This document shows positions 1 to 6,036 of a stretch of 9,164 bases of DNA, piece after piece (the stretch's first letter is position 1; each line of letters begins with the position of its first letter). The DNA is from an uncultured Oscillibacter sp. (GTDB lineage Bacteria; Bacillota; Clostridia; Oscillospirales; Oscillospiraceae). Below the pieces are notes generated by a model. It made no database searches, was not told where the DNA came from, and worked only from the letters and a program-made list of their open reading frames with translations. A program made the position numbers and the translations under genes. The stretch lies in NCBI GenBank assembly GCA_904393855.1, contig CAJFNE010000067.1, positions 1 to 9,164 on the forward strand, read 5' to 3'.

Positions 1-2769
1 GGAGCACCGCTCGTCGTGGAGCCGGTCCGCCGCCTCGCCGCCCTCGCCGGAGTTGGACTTGCCGCCGATGCGGTTCATGGCGACGGCCAGGCACTCGTGG
101 GCCTCCTGGGAGATGGAGCCGTAGCTCATGGCGCCGGTCTTGAACCGCTTGACAATGGAGCTGACGGGTTCCACCTCCTCCAGGGGGACGCCGCCGTGCT
201 CGTCGAACCGGAAGCCCAGCAGGCCCCGGAGGGTATGGGGCTTGTCGGCGGAGTCCACCAGGGCGCTGTATTCCTGGAAGGTCTCGTAATTGTTCTCCCG
301 GACAGCTTTCTGGAGCAGCAAAATGGTGCGGGGGTTATACATGTGGTCCTCTTTGTCGGGACCGGACCGGAGCTTGTAGGCGCCGGTGGAGTCCAGGGTG
401 GAGTCATAGCCCAGCCCCAGGGGGTCGAAGGCCTGGTTGTGGTTCCACTCCACGCCCTCCTCGATCTCCGTGAGGCCGATGCCCTCCACGCGGCTGACGG
501 TGTTGGTGAAGTAGCGGTCCACCACTTTCTGATTGATGCCCACGCACTCAAAGATCTGGGCGGACTGATAGGACTGGATGGTGGAAATGCCCATCTTGGA
601 GGCGATCTTCACGATGCCGTGGAGGATGGCGTCATTGTAGTCGTCCACCGCGGCGGCGGGGTCCTTGTCCAGCAGGCCCAGGGATACCAGCTCCTCCACG
701 CACTCCTGGGCCAGGTACGGGTTGATGGCGTGGGCGCCGTAGCCCAGCAGGGTCGCGAAGTGGTGGACGTCCCGGGGCTCCGCGCTCTCCAGGATCACGG
801 AGAGGGCCGTGCGCTTCTTCGTGCGGATCAGATACTGCTCCAGGGCGCTGACCGCCAGCAGGGAGGGGATGGCCACATGGTTCTCGTCCACCCCCCGGTC
901 CGAGAGAATCAGAATGTTCGTGCCGTTCTTATAGGCCCGGTCCACCTCCACGAACATGTGGTCCAGGGCGTTCTCCAGGGGGGAGCCCTTGTAGTACAGC
1001 AGGGAGACCGTCTCCACGTGGAAGCCGGGGCGGTCCATATATCGGATCTTCATCAGATCCACGGAGGTGAGGATGGGGTTATGGATCTGCAGGACCGTGC
1101 AGTTCTCCGGCCGCTCCTCCAGCAGGTTGCCGTTGGCGCCCACGTAGACGGTGGTGTCGGTGACGATCTCCTCCCGGATGGCGTCCATGGGGGGGTTCGT
1201 CACCTGGGCGAAGAGCTGCTTGAAGTAGTTGAAGAGGGGCTGATGGTGCTCACTGAGCACCGCCAGCGGCGTGTCCACGCCCATGGCGGAGGTGGGCTCG
1301 CTGCCGTCCCGGGCCATGGGGAGGATGGAGTCCTTGACCTCTTCATACGTGTAGCCGAAGGCCTTGTAGAGACGGTCTCGCTGGGCCTGGCTGTGCCGTG
1401 CCACCTGCCGGTTGGGGATAGGGAGGTCCCTCAGGTAGACCAGGTGGGCGTCCAGCCACTCGCCGTAGGGCTGCCGGGCGGCGTAGAACTGCTTCAGCTC
1501 CCCGTCGTCCACCAGCCGGCCCTGGCGCAGGTCCGCCAGCAGCATCTTCCCCGGCTGGAGCCGGGATTTCTTCACGATCTTCTCCGGCGGGATGTCCAGC
1601 ACCCCCACCTCGGAGGCCAGGATCAGCTGGTCGTCGCTGGTGAGATACCACCGGCAGGGCCGCAGGCCGTTCCGGTCCAGCACGGCCCCCACGGTGTCCC
1701 CGTCGGAGAACACAATGGCCGCCGGGCCGTCCCAGGGTTCCATCATGGTGGCGTAGTAGTGGTAGAAGTCCCGCTTCCGCCGGTCCATCCAGCGGTCGTT
1801 GAGCCAGGGCTCGGGGATGCACATCATCACCGCTCGGGGCAGGTCCACGCCGTTCATCAGCAGGAACTCCAGGGTGTTGTCCAGCATGGCGGAGTCGGAG
1901 CCGCTCTGGTCCACCACCGGCAGGATCTTGTCCATGTCCGCCTCCAGCACCGGGGAGTGCATGGTCTCCTCCCGGGCCATCATGCGGTCCACGTTGCCGC
2001 GGATGGTGTTGATCTCGCCGTTGTGCAGGATATAGCGGTTGGGATGGGCCCGCTCCCAGCTGGGATTGGTATTGGTGGAGAAGCGGGAGTGGACCAGGGC
2101 CAGGGCGCTCTCGCAGTCGCCGTCTGTCAGGTCCGCGTAAAACTTCCGCAGCTGCCCCACCAGGAACATGCCCTTGTAGACGATGGTCCGGCTGGAGAAG
2201 GAGCAGATATAGGTGTTGATGTTGGACTGCTCGAATACCCGGCGGGCCACATACAGCTTCCGGTCAAACTCCAGCCCCTGGGCGCAGCCCTCCGGCCGGG
2301 CCACAAAGCACTGGCAGATGTATGGCATGCAGTCCAGGGCCCGCTGGCCCAGCACCTCCGGGTGGGTGGGAACCTCCCGCCAGCCCAAAAACTCCATTCC
2401 CTCCTTGGCCACAATGATCTCCAGCATCTTCTGGGCCTGGGCCCGCTTCAGTGGGTCTGTGGGGAAGAAGAACATGCCCACGCCGTAGTCCCGGGGACCG
2501 CCCAGAACGATCCCCTCGGCGGCGGCCGCTTTTACCATCAGCTTGTGGGGGACCTGGAGCATCAGCCCCACGCCGTCGCCGGTCTCGCCGGAGGCGTCCT
2601 TACCGGCCCGGTGCTCCAGCTTCTCCACGATTTTCAGGGCGTTGTCCACCGTTTGATGGGCCGGCTGCCCCTTGAGATTCACCACCGCGCCGATACCGCA
2701 GGCGTCGTGTTCAAAGGCGGGGCGGTACAACGGGGACGTAGATTGCGTTCTCTGTTCGGATTCCGTCAT
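1..2769 (-). CDS. gltB: Glutamate synthase large subunit, 5' 923 codons (3' end outside window)
   Basis: Cytoplasmic glutamate synthase (GOGAT) large chain. It takes the amide nitrogen of glutamine and, with 2-oxoglutarate, makes two glutamates. The ATG at 2767-2769 has GGAG 8 nt upstream. The N-terminus contains HDACGIG, with Cys24 as the class II amidotransferase nucleophile after a short propeptide, followed by the GATase domain and central domain. Near the window edge the flavin-binding domain begins with FKTGAMSYGSIS (about residues 876-887) and NSGEGGE, a hallmark of GltB. Typical GltB is about 1500 residues, so the rest of the FMN domain, the 3Fe-4S cysteines and the C-terminal beta-helix lie off the left edge, as would any gltD. 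Frame checks over most lines found no stop. It follows the nitR-like gene by 42 nt with no terminator, so it is the third gene of the glnA operon. The family assignment is firm; the cofactor (NADPH or ferredoxin) cannot be told from here. Confidence 0.95.
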   Translation of the reverse strand, partial: MTESEQRTQSTSPLYRPAFEHDACGIGAVVNLKGQPAHQTVDNALKIVEKLEHRAGKDASGETGDGVGLMLQVPHKLMVKAAAAEGIVLGGPRDYGVGMFFFPTDPLKRAQAQKMLEIIVAKEGMEFLGWREVPTHPEVLGQRALDCMPYICQCFVARPEGCAQGLEFDRKLYVARRVFEQSNINTYICSFSSRTIVYKGMFLVGQLRKFYADLTDGDCESALALVHSRFSTNTNPSWERAHPNRYILHNGEINTIRGNVDRMMAREETMHSPVLEADMDKILPVVDQSGSDSAMLDNTLEFLLMNGVDLPRAVMMCIPEPWLNDRWMDRRKRDFYHYYATMMEPWDGPAAIVFSDGDTVGAVLDRNGLRPCRWYLTSDDQLILASEVGVLDIPPEKIVKKSRLQPGKMLLADLRQGRLVDDGELKQFYAARQPYGEWLDAHLVYLRDLPIPNRQVARHSQAQRDRLYKAFGYTYEEVKDSILPMARDGSEPTSAMGVDTPLAVLSEHHQPLFNYFKQLFAQVTNPPMDAIREEIVTDTTVYVGANGNLLEERPENCTVLQIHNPILTSVDLMKIRYMDRPGFHVETVSLLYYKGSPLENALDHMFVEVDRAYKNGTNILILSDRGVDENHVAIPSLLAVSALEQYLIRTKKRTALSVILESAEPRDVHHFATLLGYGAHAINPYLAQECVEELVSLGLLDKDPAAAVDDYNDAILHGIVKIASKMGISTIQSYQSAQIFECVGINQKVVDRYFTNTVSRVEGIGLTEIEEGVEWNHNQAFDPLGLGYDSTLDSTGAYKLRSGPDKEDHMYNPRTILLLQKAVRENNYETFQEYSALVDSADKPHTLRGLLGFRFDEHGGVPLEEVEPVSSIVKRFKTGAMSYGSISQEAHECLAVAMNRIGGKSNSGEGGEAADRLHDERCS

Positions 2770-2811
2770 GGAAATCGCTCCAATCTTATGAGATATCGAG
2801 ACGTCCGGCGA

Positions 2812-3348
2812 TCACAGATGCTCCGCGAGGATCAGCCGGGCAATTTCAGCCAGTTTCAGGCCGGTATTCATGCTGCGCTTCTGCAGGAAACGATGGGCCT
2901 CCGCCTCCGTCATGTGGTGGACGTCCATCAGCAGCTCCTTGGCCTGTTGGATCAGGCGCTGCTCGTCGCCGGCGGCGATTCCGCCGGGGCGCTGCAGGCT
3001 CTGGGATTCAAAATCCTGCAGCAGCTGCAGGGAGGCGAAGAGGTCCGCCCGGGAGGCGGGGACGGCCAGCTTGAACAGGTTCTCCCCCTCGCAGAAATCC
3101 AGATGGGCGGGAGAGGCGATCACCAGTACCGCCCCGATGCCCCGGAGGTCCGCCGCCAGCTCCTCGGCGGTCATATCCCGCAGCTTGAAGCCGCAGATGA
3201 CCACCGCGCTGCCCAGATTCCAAACCATGCGGACCGCCTCGGCGCCGCTGAAGCAGCAGCCTGCGGGGTAGATGCCGCCGGATTCCAGCAGGCGGGTGAT
3301 CTGGGTCTGGGATTTCTCACTGGCAAAGGCCACGATGACTCGGTCCAT
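2812..3348 (-). CDS. nitR: ANTAR-domain RNA-binding antiterminator, NitR-like, with a degenerate receiver domain
   Basis: A 178-residue protein. Residues 1 to about 105 have the length and strand pattern of a response-regulator receiver (MDRVIVAFAS, then AVVICGF, then VLVIASP). A likely coiled coil covers about 105-130. Residues about 130-178 match the ANTAR RNA-binding domain: AKELLMDVHHMTEAEAHRFL and then LKLAEIARLIL. ANTAR proteins bind paired hexaloop hairpins in leader RNA and prevent transcription termination. The acidic pair expected after strand 1 is absent, and Cys52-Gly53 sits where the phosphorylated Asp belongs, so control by phosphorylation looks unlikely. The start chosen is the ATG at 3346-3348, 6 nt after GGGAGG; a GTG one codon upstream would be too close to it. 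It sits 40 nt after glnA and 42 nt before gltB. In Clostridium saccharobutylicum, NitR, an ANTAR protein next to glnA and the glutamate synthase genes, is reported to regulate them. The symbol rests on this context. Confidence 0.88.
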   Translation of the reverse strand: MDRVIVAFASEKSQTQITRLLESGGIYPAGCCFSGAEAVRMVWNLGSAVVICGFKLRDMTAEELAADLRGIGAVLVIASPAHLDFCEGENLFKLAVPASRADLFASLQLLQDFESQSLQRPGGIAAGDEQRLIQQAKELLMDVHHMTEAEAHRFLQKRSMNTGLKLAEIARLILAEHL

Positions 3349-3388
3349 CACACGCCTCCCTTCTCCGGATGTCTATCTGCGGGCGGCT

Positions 3389-4708
3389 TTAGTAGGTGAT
3401 CAGGTAACGGTCCAGCTCCCACTGGGAGACCTGGGCCTGGTATTCCTCCCACTCCTGCAGCTTTCCCGCCACATACTGTTCCGTGATGTGGGCGCCCAGG
3501 GCGTCCGTGACCACGCGGTCCGCCTGCAGGGCCTGGATGGCGGTCTCCAGGGTATCCGGCAGCCGGTCCCCCGCCTGCTGGGCCTCCAGCGTGTAGAGGT
3601 TCTCATGAACCGCCTCCGGCGGCGTCAGCTGACGCTGGATGCCGTCCAGCCCGGCGGCGAGGCACGCGGCAAAAGCCAGGTACGGGTTGCAGGCGGGGTC
3701 CGGGCACCGCAGCTCCACCCGGGTACCCTGCCCCCGGGGGGTAGGGATGCGAATCAGGGCGGAGCGGTTGCCGGTGGACCAGGCCAGCAGGCAGGGGGCC
3801 TCATAGCCGGGCACCAGCCGCTTATAGCTGTTGACCAGGGGATTCGTGACGGCGCAGAAGCCCCGCACGTGCTCCAGCAGGCCCGCGATGAACTGGTAGG
3901 CCAGGGGGGAGAGCTGCAGGGGATCGCCGGGGTCAAAGAATGCGTTTCTCCCATCCCGGAACAGGGACATGTTCATGTGCATGCCGCTGCCGGCGGTGCC
4001 GGAGACGGGCTTGGGCATGAAAGTGGCGTGAAGGCCGTTCTTCTGGGCCAGGGTTTTCACCGCCAGCTTGAAGGTCATGATGTTGTCGGCGGCCTGCAGG
4101 GCGTCCGTGTATTTGAAATCGATCTCATGCTGGCCGGCGGCCACCTCGTGATGGCTGGCCTCGATCTCAAAGCCCATGGCCTCCAGGTTCAGGCAGATCT
4201 CCCGCCGGGTGCCCTCCCCGTGGTCCAGGGGCCCCAGGTCGAAATAGCCGGCCTCGTCGGTGGTCTGGGTGGTGGGCTTGCCGTTCTCATCGGTGTGGAA
4301 CAGGAAGAACTCCAGCTCCGGTCCCACGTTGAAGGTCAGGCCCAGCGCCTCCGCCCGGCGGAGAGTCTGCTTCAGCACGCCTCGGGGGTCCCCCACAAAG
4401 GGCGTGCCGTCCGGGTTGTGGACGTCGCAGATGAGCCGCGCCACCTTGCCGTATTGAGGCCGCCAGGGCAGCACCGCGAAAGTGTCCAGATCCGGCCACA
4501 GGTACTGGTCGGATTCCTCCACCCGGACGAACCCCTCGATGGAGCTGCCGTCCATCATGATCTGGTTGCTGACCGCCCGCTCGATCTGGGAGGCGGTAAT
4601 GGCCACGTTTTTCAGCTGGCCGAAGATGTCTGTGAACTGCATCCGGATGAACTGGATGTCCTCATCCCGGACCCGCCGGATAATATCCTCTGGGGTATAT
4701 TGACGCAT
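3389..4708 (-). CDS. glnA: Glutamine synthetase type I (alpha subgroup)
   Basis: Cytoplasmic dodecameric glutamine synthetase: glutamate + NH3 + ATP gives glutamine. The 439 residues match the short GSI-alpha class of Firmicutes. Visible motifs are DGSSIEGF (53-60, beta-grasp loop), the GPELEFFLF metal-binding segment, EASHHEVAAGQHEIDF, the ATP-site region PKPVSGTAGSGMH, and NSYKRLVPGYEAP with the active-site flap glutamate. Arg62 in GFVRVEESD corresponds to the arginine implicated in glutamine feedback inhibition in Bacillus GS. The segment around NLYTLEAQQ differs from the adenylylated tyrosine motif of GSI-beta, so adenylylation control is not expected. The ATG at 4706-4708 has AAAGGAG 8 nt upstream. 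An in-frame extension to 4807 exists but would run through the leader terminator and is rejected. First gene of the operon glnA-nitR-gltB, transcribed from the promoter at 4837-4866 through a structured leader of about 120 nt. Confidence 0.97.
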   Translation of the reverse strand: MRQYTPEDIIRRVRDEDIQFIRMQFTDIFGQLKNVAITASQIERAVSNQIMMDGSSIEGFVRVEESDQYLWPDLDTFAVLPWRPQYGKVARLICDVHNPDGTPFVGDPRGVLKQTLRRAEALGLTFNVGPELEFFLFHTDENGKPTTQTTDEAGYFDLGPLDHGEGTRREICLNLEAMGFEIEASHHEVAAGQHEIDFKYTDALQAADNIMTFKLAVKTLAQKNGLHATFMPKPVSGTAGSGMHMNMSLFRDGRNAFFDPGDPLQLSPLAYQFIAGLLEHVRGFCAVTNPLVNSYKRLVPGYEAPCLLAWSTGNRSALIRIPTPRGQGTRVELRCPDPACNPYLAFAACLAAGLDGIQRQLTPPEAVHENLYTLEAQQAGDRLPDTLETAIQALQADRVVTDALGAHITEQYVAGKLQEWEEYQAQVSQWELDRYLITY

Positions 4709-4752
4709 GGGTCTGTCTCCTTTCCGCTCCGGCAGCAGGGCCGATCTTTGTG

Positions 4753-4774
4753 AAAAAGTTCCCATAAGAGGGAA
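4753..4774 (-). terminator. Second, weaker terminator-like hairpin in the glnA leader
   Basis: On the minus strand a 5-bp stem UUCCC/GGGAA (4770-4774 with 4759-4763) closes a hexaloop UCUUAU and is followed by C and then five U (4757-4753). The stem is short and A/U-containing, so termination would be weak. It could equally be a simple leader hairpin. The hexaloop starts with U, so it does not fit the ANTAR rule of A at position 1 and G at position 4. Confidence 0.35.
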
Positions 4775-4775
4775 A

Positions 4776-4796
4776 ATGCTACGTAAAAAAGAGCAT
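4776..4796 (-). promoter_or_regulatory. Possible antiterminator pairing in the glnA leader
   Basis: Minus-strand AUGCU (4796-4792) is exactly complementary to AGCAU (4780-4776) across an 11-nt loop that includes the U-tract. AUGCU contains part of the 3' arm of the leader terminator, so this short helix and the terminator cannot coexist. With only 5 bp it is weak alone. It would matter only if the terminator's 5' arm were already held in the upstream hexaloop hairpin. Confidence 0.35.
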
Positions 4797-4828
4797 AGGA
4801 TACCCACAAAAGGGCGCCCTTGCTCTTT
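4785..4828 (-). terminator. Intrinsic terminator in the glnA leader (conditional)
   Basis: On the minus strand AAAGAGCA (4828-4821) pairs perfectly with UGCUCUUU (4795-4788). The helix extends by AGG/CCU across one bulged A (opposite base 4796), giving 11 bp, and the 3' arm runs into a tract of six U (4790-4785). The inner loop can form a small GCCC/GGGU hairpin. It begins within a few nucleotides of the predicted transcription start and ends about 76 nt before the glnA ATG, so it would stop transcription before the operon unless disrupted. This placement is that of an attenuator. Confidence 0.75.
4809..4828 (-). promoter_or_regulatory. ANTAR-type hexaloop hairpin competing with the glnA leader terminator
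   Basis: Minus-strand AAAGAGC (4828-4822) can pair with GCCCUUU (4815-4809), six pairs plus one A·C mismatch, closing a six-base loop AAGGGC. The loop has A at position 1 and G at position 4, the two invariant loop bases known for ANTAR-binding hairpins. The hairpin uses the same bases as the 5' arm of the terminator at 4785-4828, so the two folds are mutually exclusive. Known ANTAR targets usually have two such hairpins; only this one is seen here. The ANTAR protein gene lies two genes into the same operon. The function is inferred. Confidence 0.5.
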
Positions 4829-4836
4829 GATTCCCT

Positions 4837-4866
4837 ATTATAGAAGTGAAAACGCGCGTTTGTCAA
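4837..4866 (-). promoter_or_regulatory. Promoter of the glnA-nitR-gltB operon
   Basis: On the minus strand a perfect -35 box TTGACA (4866-4861) and a perfect -10 box TATAAT (4842-4837) are separated by 18 bp. The transcription start is predicted near 4830, giving a leader of about 120 nt before glnA. Two consensus boxes imply a strong housekeeping-sigma promoter whose output would be restrained downstream by the leader terminator or by a repressor on the palindrome inside the spacer. Confidence 0.85.
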
Positions 4867-4902
4867 TGTTTTCCCGGCGGTCGGCCGGAGGGAACGCGCA
4901 TT
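4851..4902. repeat. Two copies of an operator-like 10-bp palindrome at the glnA promoter
   Basis: AACGCGCGTT at 4851-4860 is a perfect 10-bp palindrome filling the spacer between the glnA -10 and -35 boxes. AACGCGCATT at 4893-4902 is the same word with one change. Their starts are 42 bp apart, about four helical turns, so both sites would face the same side of DNA. With flanking bases they also form a 13-bp inverted repeat with one mismatch (4848-4860 and 4893-4905). This looks like a binding-site pair for a dimeric regulator, identity unknown. Confidence 0.5.
4871..4894. repeat. Imperfect inverted repeat just upstream of the glnA -35 box
   Basis: TTC-CCGGC (4871-4878) and GCCGG-AGG-GAA (4884-4894) form an 8-bp imperfect stem with a 3-base bulge and a GGTCG loop. 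It lies 4 bp beyond the -35 hexamer of glnA, between the two AACGCGC words. No T-tract follows it on either strand, so it is not a terminator. It may be a protein-binding site or chance in GC-rich DNA. Confidence 0.35.
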
Positions 4903-4905
4903 TTC

Positions 4906-5092
4906 ATGAATTATCCCAAAATGAAATCCCGCGGGCCGGGACCCCTTTGTGATTTCCACAAGCCCGGCGGAAGGACGGCCCGCCCGCCAGATGGCATGGT
5001 CAAGGCCGCGGGCAACCCGCCCGGGAATTGCATTTACCCTTTCGTTCATACCGGGTAACTCATCGGAACTTCCCCGAACGGCTGGCGTGGAG
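4906..5092. other. Gene-free divergent intergenic region
   Basis: No convincing gene lies between the glnA control elements and the first hydrolase start at 5129. A GC-rich hairpin at 4935-4968 pairs GCCGGG with CCCGGC and TTGTG with CACAA around a 5-base loop, with an uneven internal loop. A second small one at 5008-5020 is GCGGG-CAA-CCCGC. Neither is followed by a T-run. Open frames crossing here lack ribosome binding sites and family resemblance. Confidence 0.5.
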
Positions 5093-5109
5093 TACAATCA
5101 TGCTATCAT
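5093..5109 (+). promoter_or_regulatory. Candidate -10 elements for the hydrolase operon
   Basis: Two possible -10 boxes precede the hydrolase genes: TACAAT at 5093-5098, and TATCAT at 5104-5109 with an upstream TG one base away (extended -10). Neither has a good -35 at 16-18 bp. The first fits better, because a start near 5105 would keep the AGAAGG ribosome site (5114-5119) within the transcript. Confidence 0.3.
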
Positions 5110-5128
5110 AGAAAGAAGGTCCTGTCCC

Positions 5129-6025
5129 ATGATTTCTCTGTCCAATCTGCTCTCGATCCTGCTGGCCGTGACCATGGAGCTGAGTCTCAGCGCCTGCGGG
5201 CCGGGAGAGCCCTCCCAACCGGCTGCGGAGGAGCCCGCGCCCCCGGCCCAGACGCAGGAGACGCCGGAGGAACCTGCCGGAGATGCCGCGGCGAACCTGA
5301 CGGTGACAGCGGGAACGGAGAACTACCGGGGCTTCCTCCTGGACAATGTCCTCCACGCCCCGGAGGGGGACATCCACTATCATATCCACATTCCGGACAG
5401 CTATGACGGCAGCGAGCCCTACGCCCTCTACCTCACCCTCCCCGGCTATGAGGGGCTGTACTTCCAGGGCGTGGGGCAGAATCTGTACAGCGAGGACTTC
5501 GCCTTTGAGTCGCTGGAGTACAACGACCACATGATCGTGGCCGCCCCGCAGCTGGGTGACTGGGGTGAGACCTCCGCGGAGCAGACCATCGCCCTGACGG
5601 AGTACCTGCTGGAGGCCTACAACATCGACCCGGACCAGGTCTACGCCAACGGCTACTCCGGCGGCGGGGAGACCATGTCCCGTGTCCTGGGGATGCGGCC
5701 GGATCTGTTTACCGCCTACCTCCACTGCTCCTCCCAGTGGGATGGGTCCTATGAGCCGGTGGCGGAGGCTCGGGTACCGGTGTATCTCGTGGTGGGCGAG
5801 GGGGACGAGTACTACGGCGCCGGGCCCACCCGGGAGGCCTATGACCAGCTCCGCGCCCTGTACCAGGAGGCGGGGCTCTCAGAGGAGGAGATCGGCCGGC
5901 TGCTGGTGCTGGACATCAAGGACGCGGACTACTTCCGCGCCGGCGGCGCGCCCAACCAGCACGGCGGCGGCAATCTGTTTGCCCGGGACCCCGAGATTAT
6001 GGGATGGCTGTTTGCCCAGAGGTGA
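5129..6025 (+). CDS. Predicted exported alpha/beta-hydrolase (esterase, PHB-depolymerase-like)
   Basis: A 298-residue protein. The start is the ATG at 5129, with AGAAGG 9 nt upstream; the longer in-frame start at 4949 has no support. The N-terminus is hydrophobic and ends in LSLSAC (Cys23), resembling a lipobox, followed by a low-complexity Pro/Glu/Ala linker (about 24-55) typical of surface lipoproteins. The hydrolase domain runs from about 60 to 298. A plausible catalytic triad is Ser177 in GYSGGG, Asp226 in VVGEGDEYYG, and His278 in NQHGGG. The layout resembles secreted esterases of the PHB-depolymerase/feruloyl-esterase type; the substrate is not predictable. The signal segment is odd: no Lys or Arg before the hydrophobic stretch, and a Glu17 inside it. 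Export is therefore less certain than for its neighbour. The next hydrolase starts 11 nt after the stop, so the two are probably co-transcribed. Confidence 0.85.
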   Translation: MISLSNLLSILLAVTMELSLSACGPGEPSQPAAEEPAPPAQTQETPEEPAGDAAANLTVTAGTENYRGFLLDNVLHAPEGDIHYHIHIPDSYDGSEPYALYLTLPGYEGLYFQGVGQNLYSEDFAFESLEYNDHMIVAAPQLGDWGETSAEQTIALTEYLLEAYNIDPDQVYANGYSGGGETMSRVLGMRPDLFTAYLHCSSQWDGSYEPVAEARVPVYLVVGEGDEYYGAGPTREAYDQLRALYQEAGLSEEEIGRLLVLDIKDADYFRAGGAPNQHGGGNLFARDPEIMGWLFAQR

Positions 6026-6036
6026 AAGGGGACCAG

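Noticed and set aside
16..3399. Plus-strand open frame of 1127 codons
   Set aside because: It is codon-aligned antisense to gltB and nitR. It stays open because those genes avoid TTA, CTA and TCA. The translation is low-complexity (G, V, H, Q, L rich) and matches no family.
3580..3610. Possible adenylylation site in glutamine synthetase
   Set aside because: NLYTLEAQQ has a Tyr in a similar place, but the surrounding sequence and protein length are of the alpha class, which is not regulated by adenylylation.
4730..4743. CGGC/GCCG hairpin with a hexaloop near the glnA ribosome site, as a second ANTAR hairpin
   Set aside because: The loop is CCUGCU, with C and not A at position 1. It is also far from the terminator arms, so it does not meet the ANTAR rule.
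3272..4753. Plus-strand open frame of 493 codons opposite glnA
   Set aside because: Antisense shadow of glutamine synthetase, with a similar G/V/Q/H-rich composition and no ribosome binding site logic.
4709..4807. N-terminal extension of glnA to an upstream ATG
   Set aside because: The extension would translate the terminator-bearing leader. The ATG at 4708 has an ideal AAAGGAG and matches the usual GS N-terminus.
4612..5097. Minus-strand open frame of 161 codons upstream of glnA
   Set aside because: It crosses the glnA promoter, leader terminator and glnA start in another frame, and the translation resembles nothing recognisable.
4949..5128. 60-residue N-terminal extension of the first hydrolase
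   Set aside because: No ribosome binding site at 4949, Arg/Pro-rich translation unlike the protein, and the lipobox-like segment begins only at the ATG at 5129.
5060..5725. Minus-strand frames opposite the hydrolases (5060-5725 and 6055-6942)
   Set aside because: Antisense shadows of genes with clear catalytic motifs; no start signals or family features.
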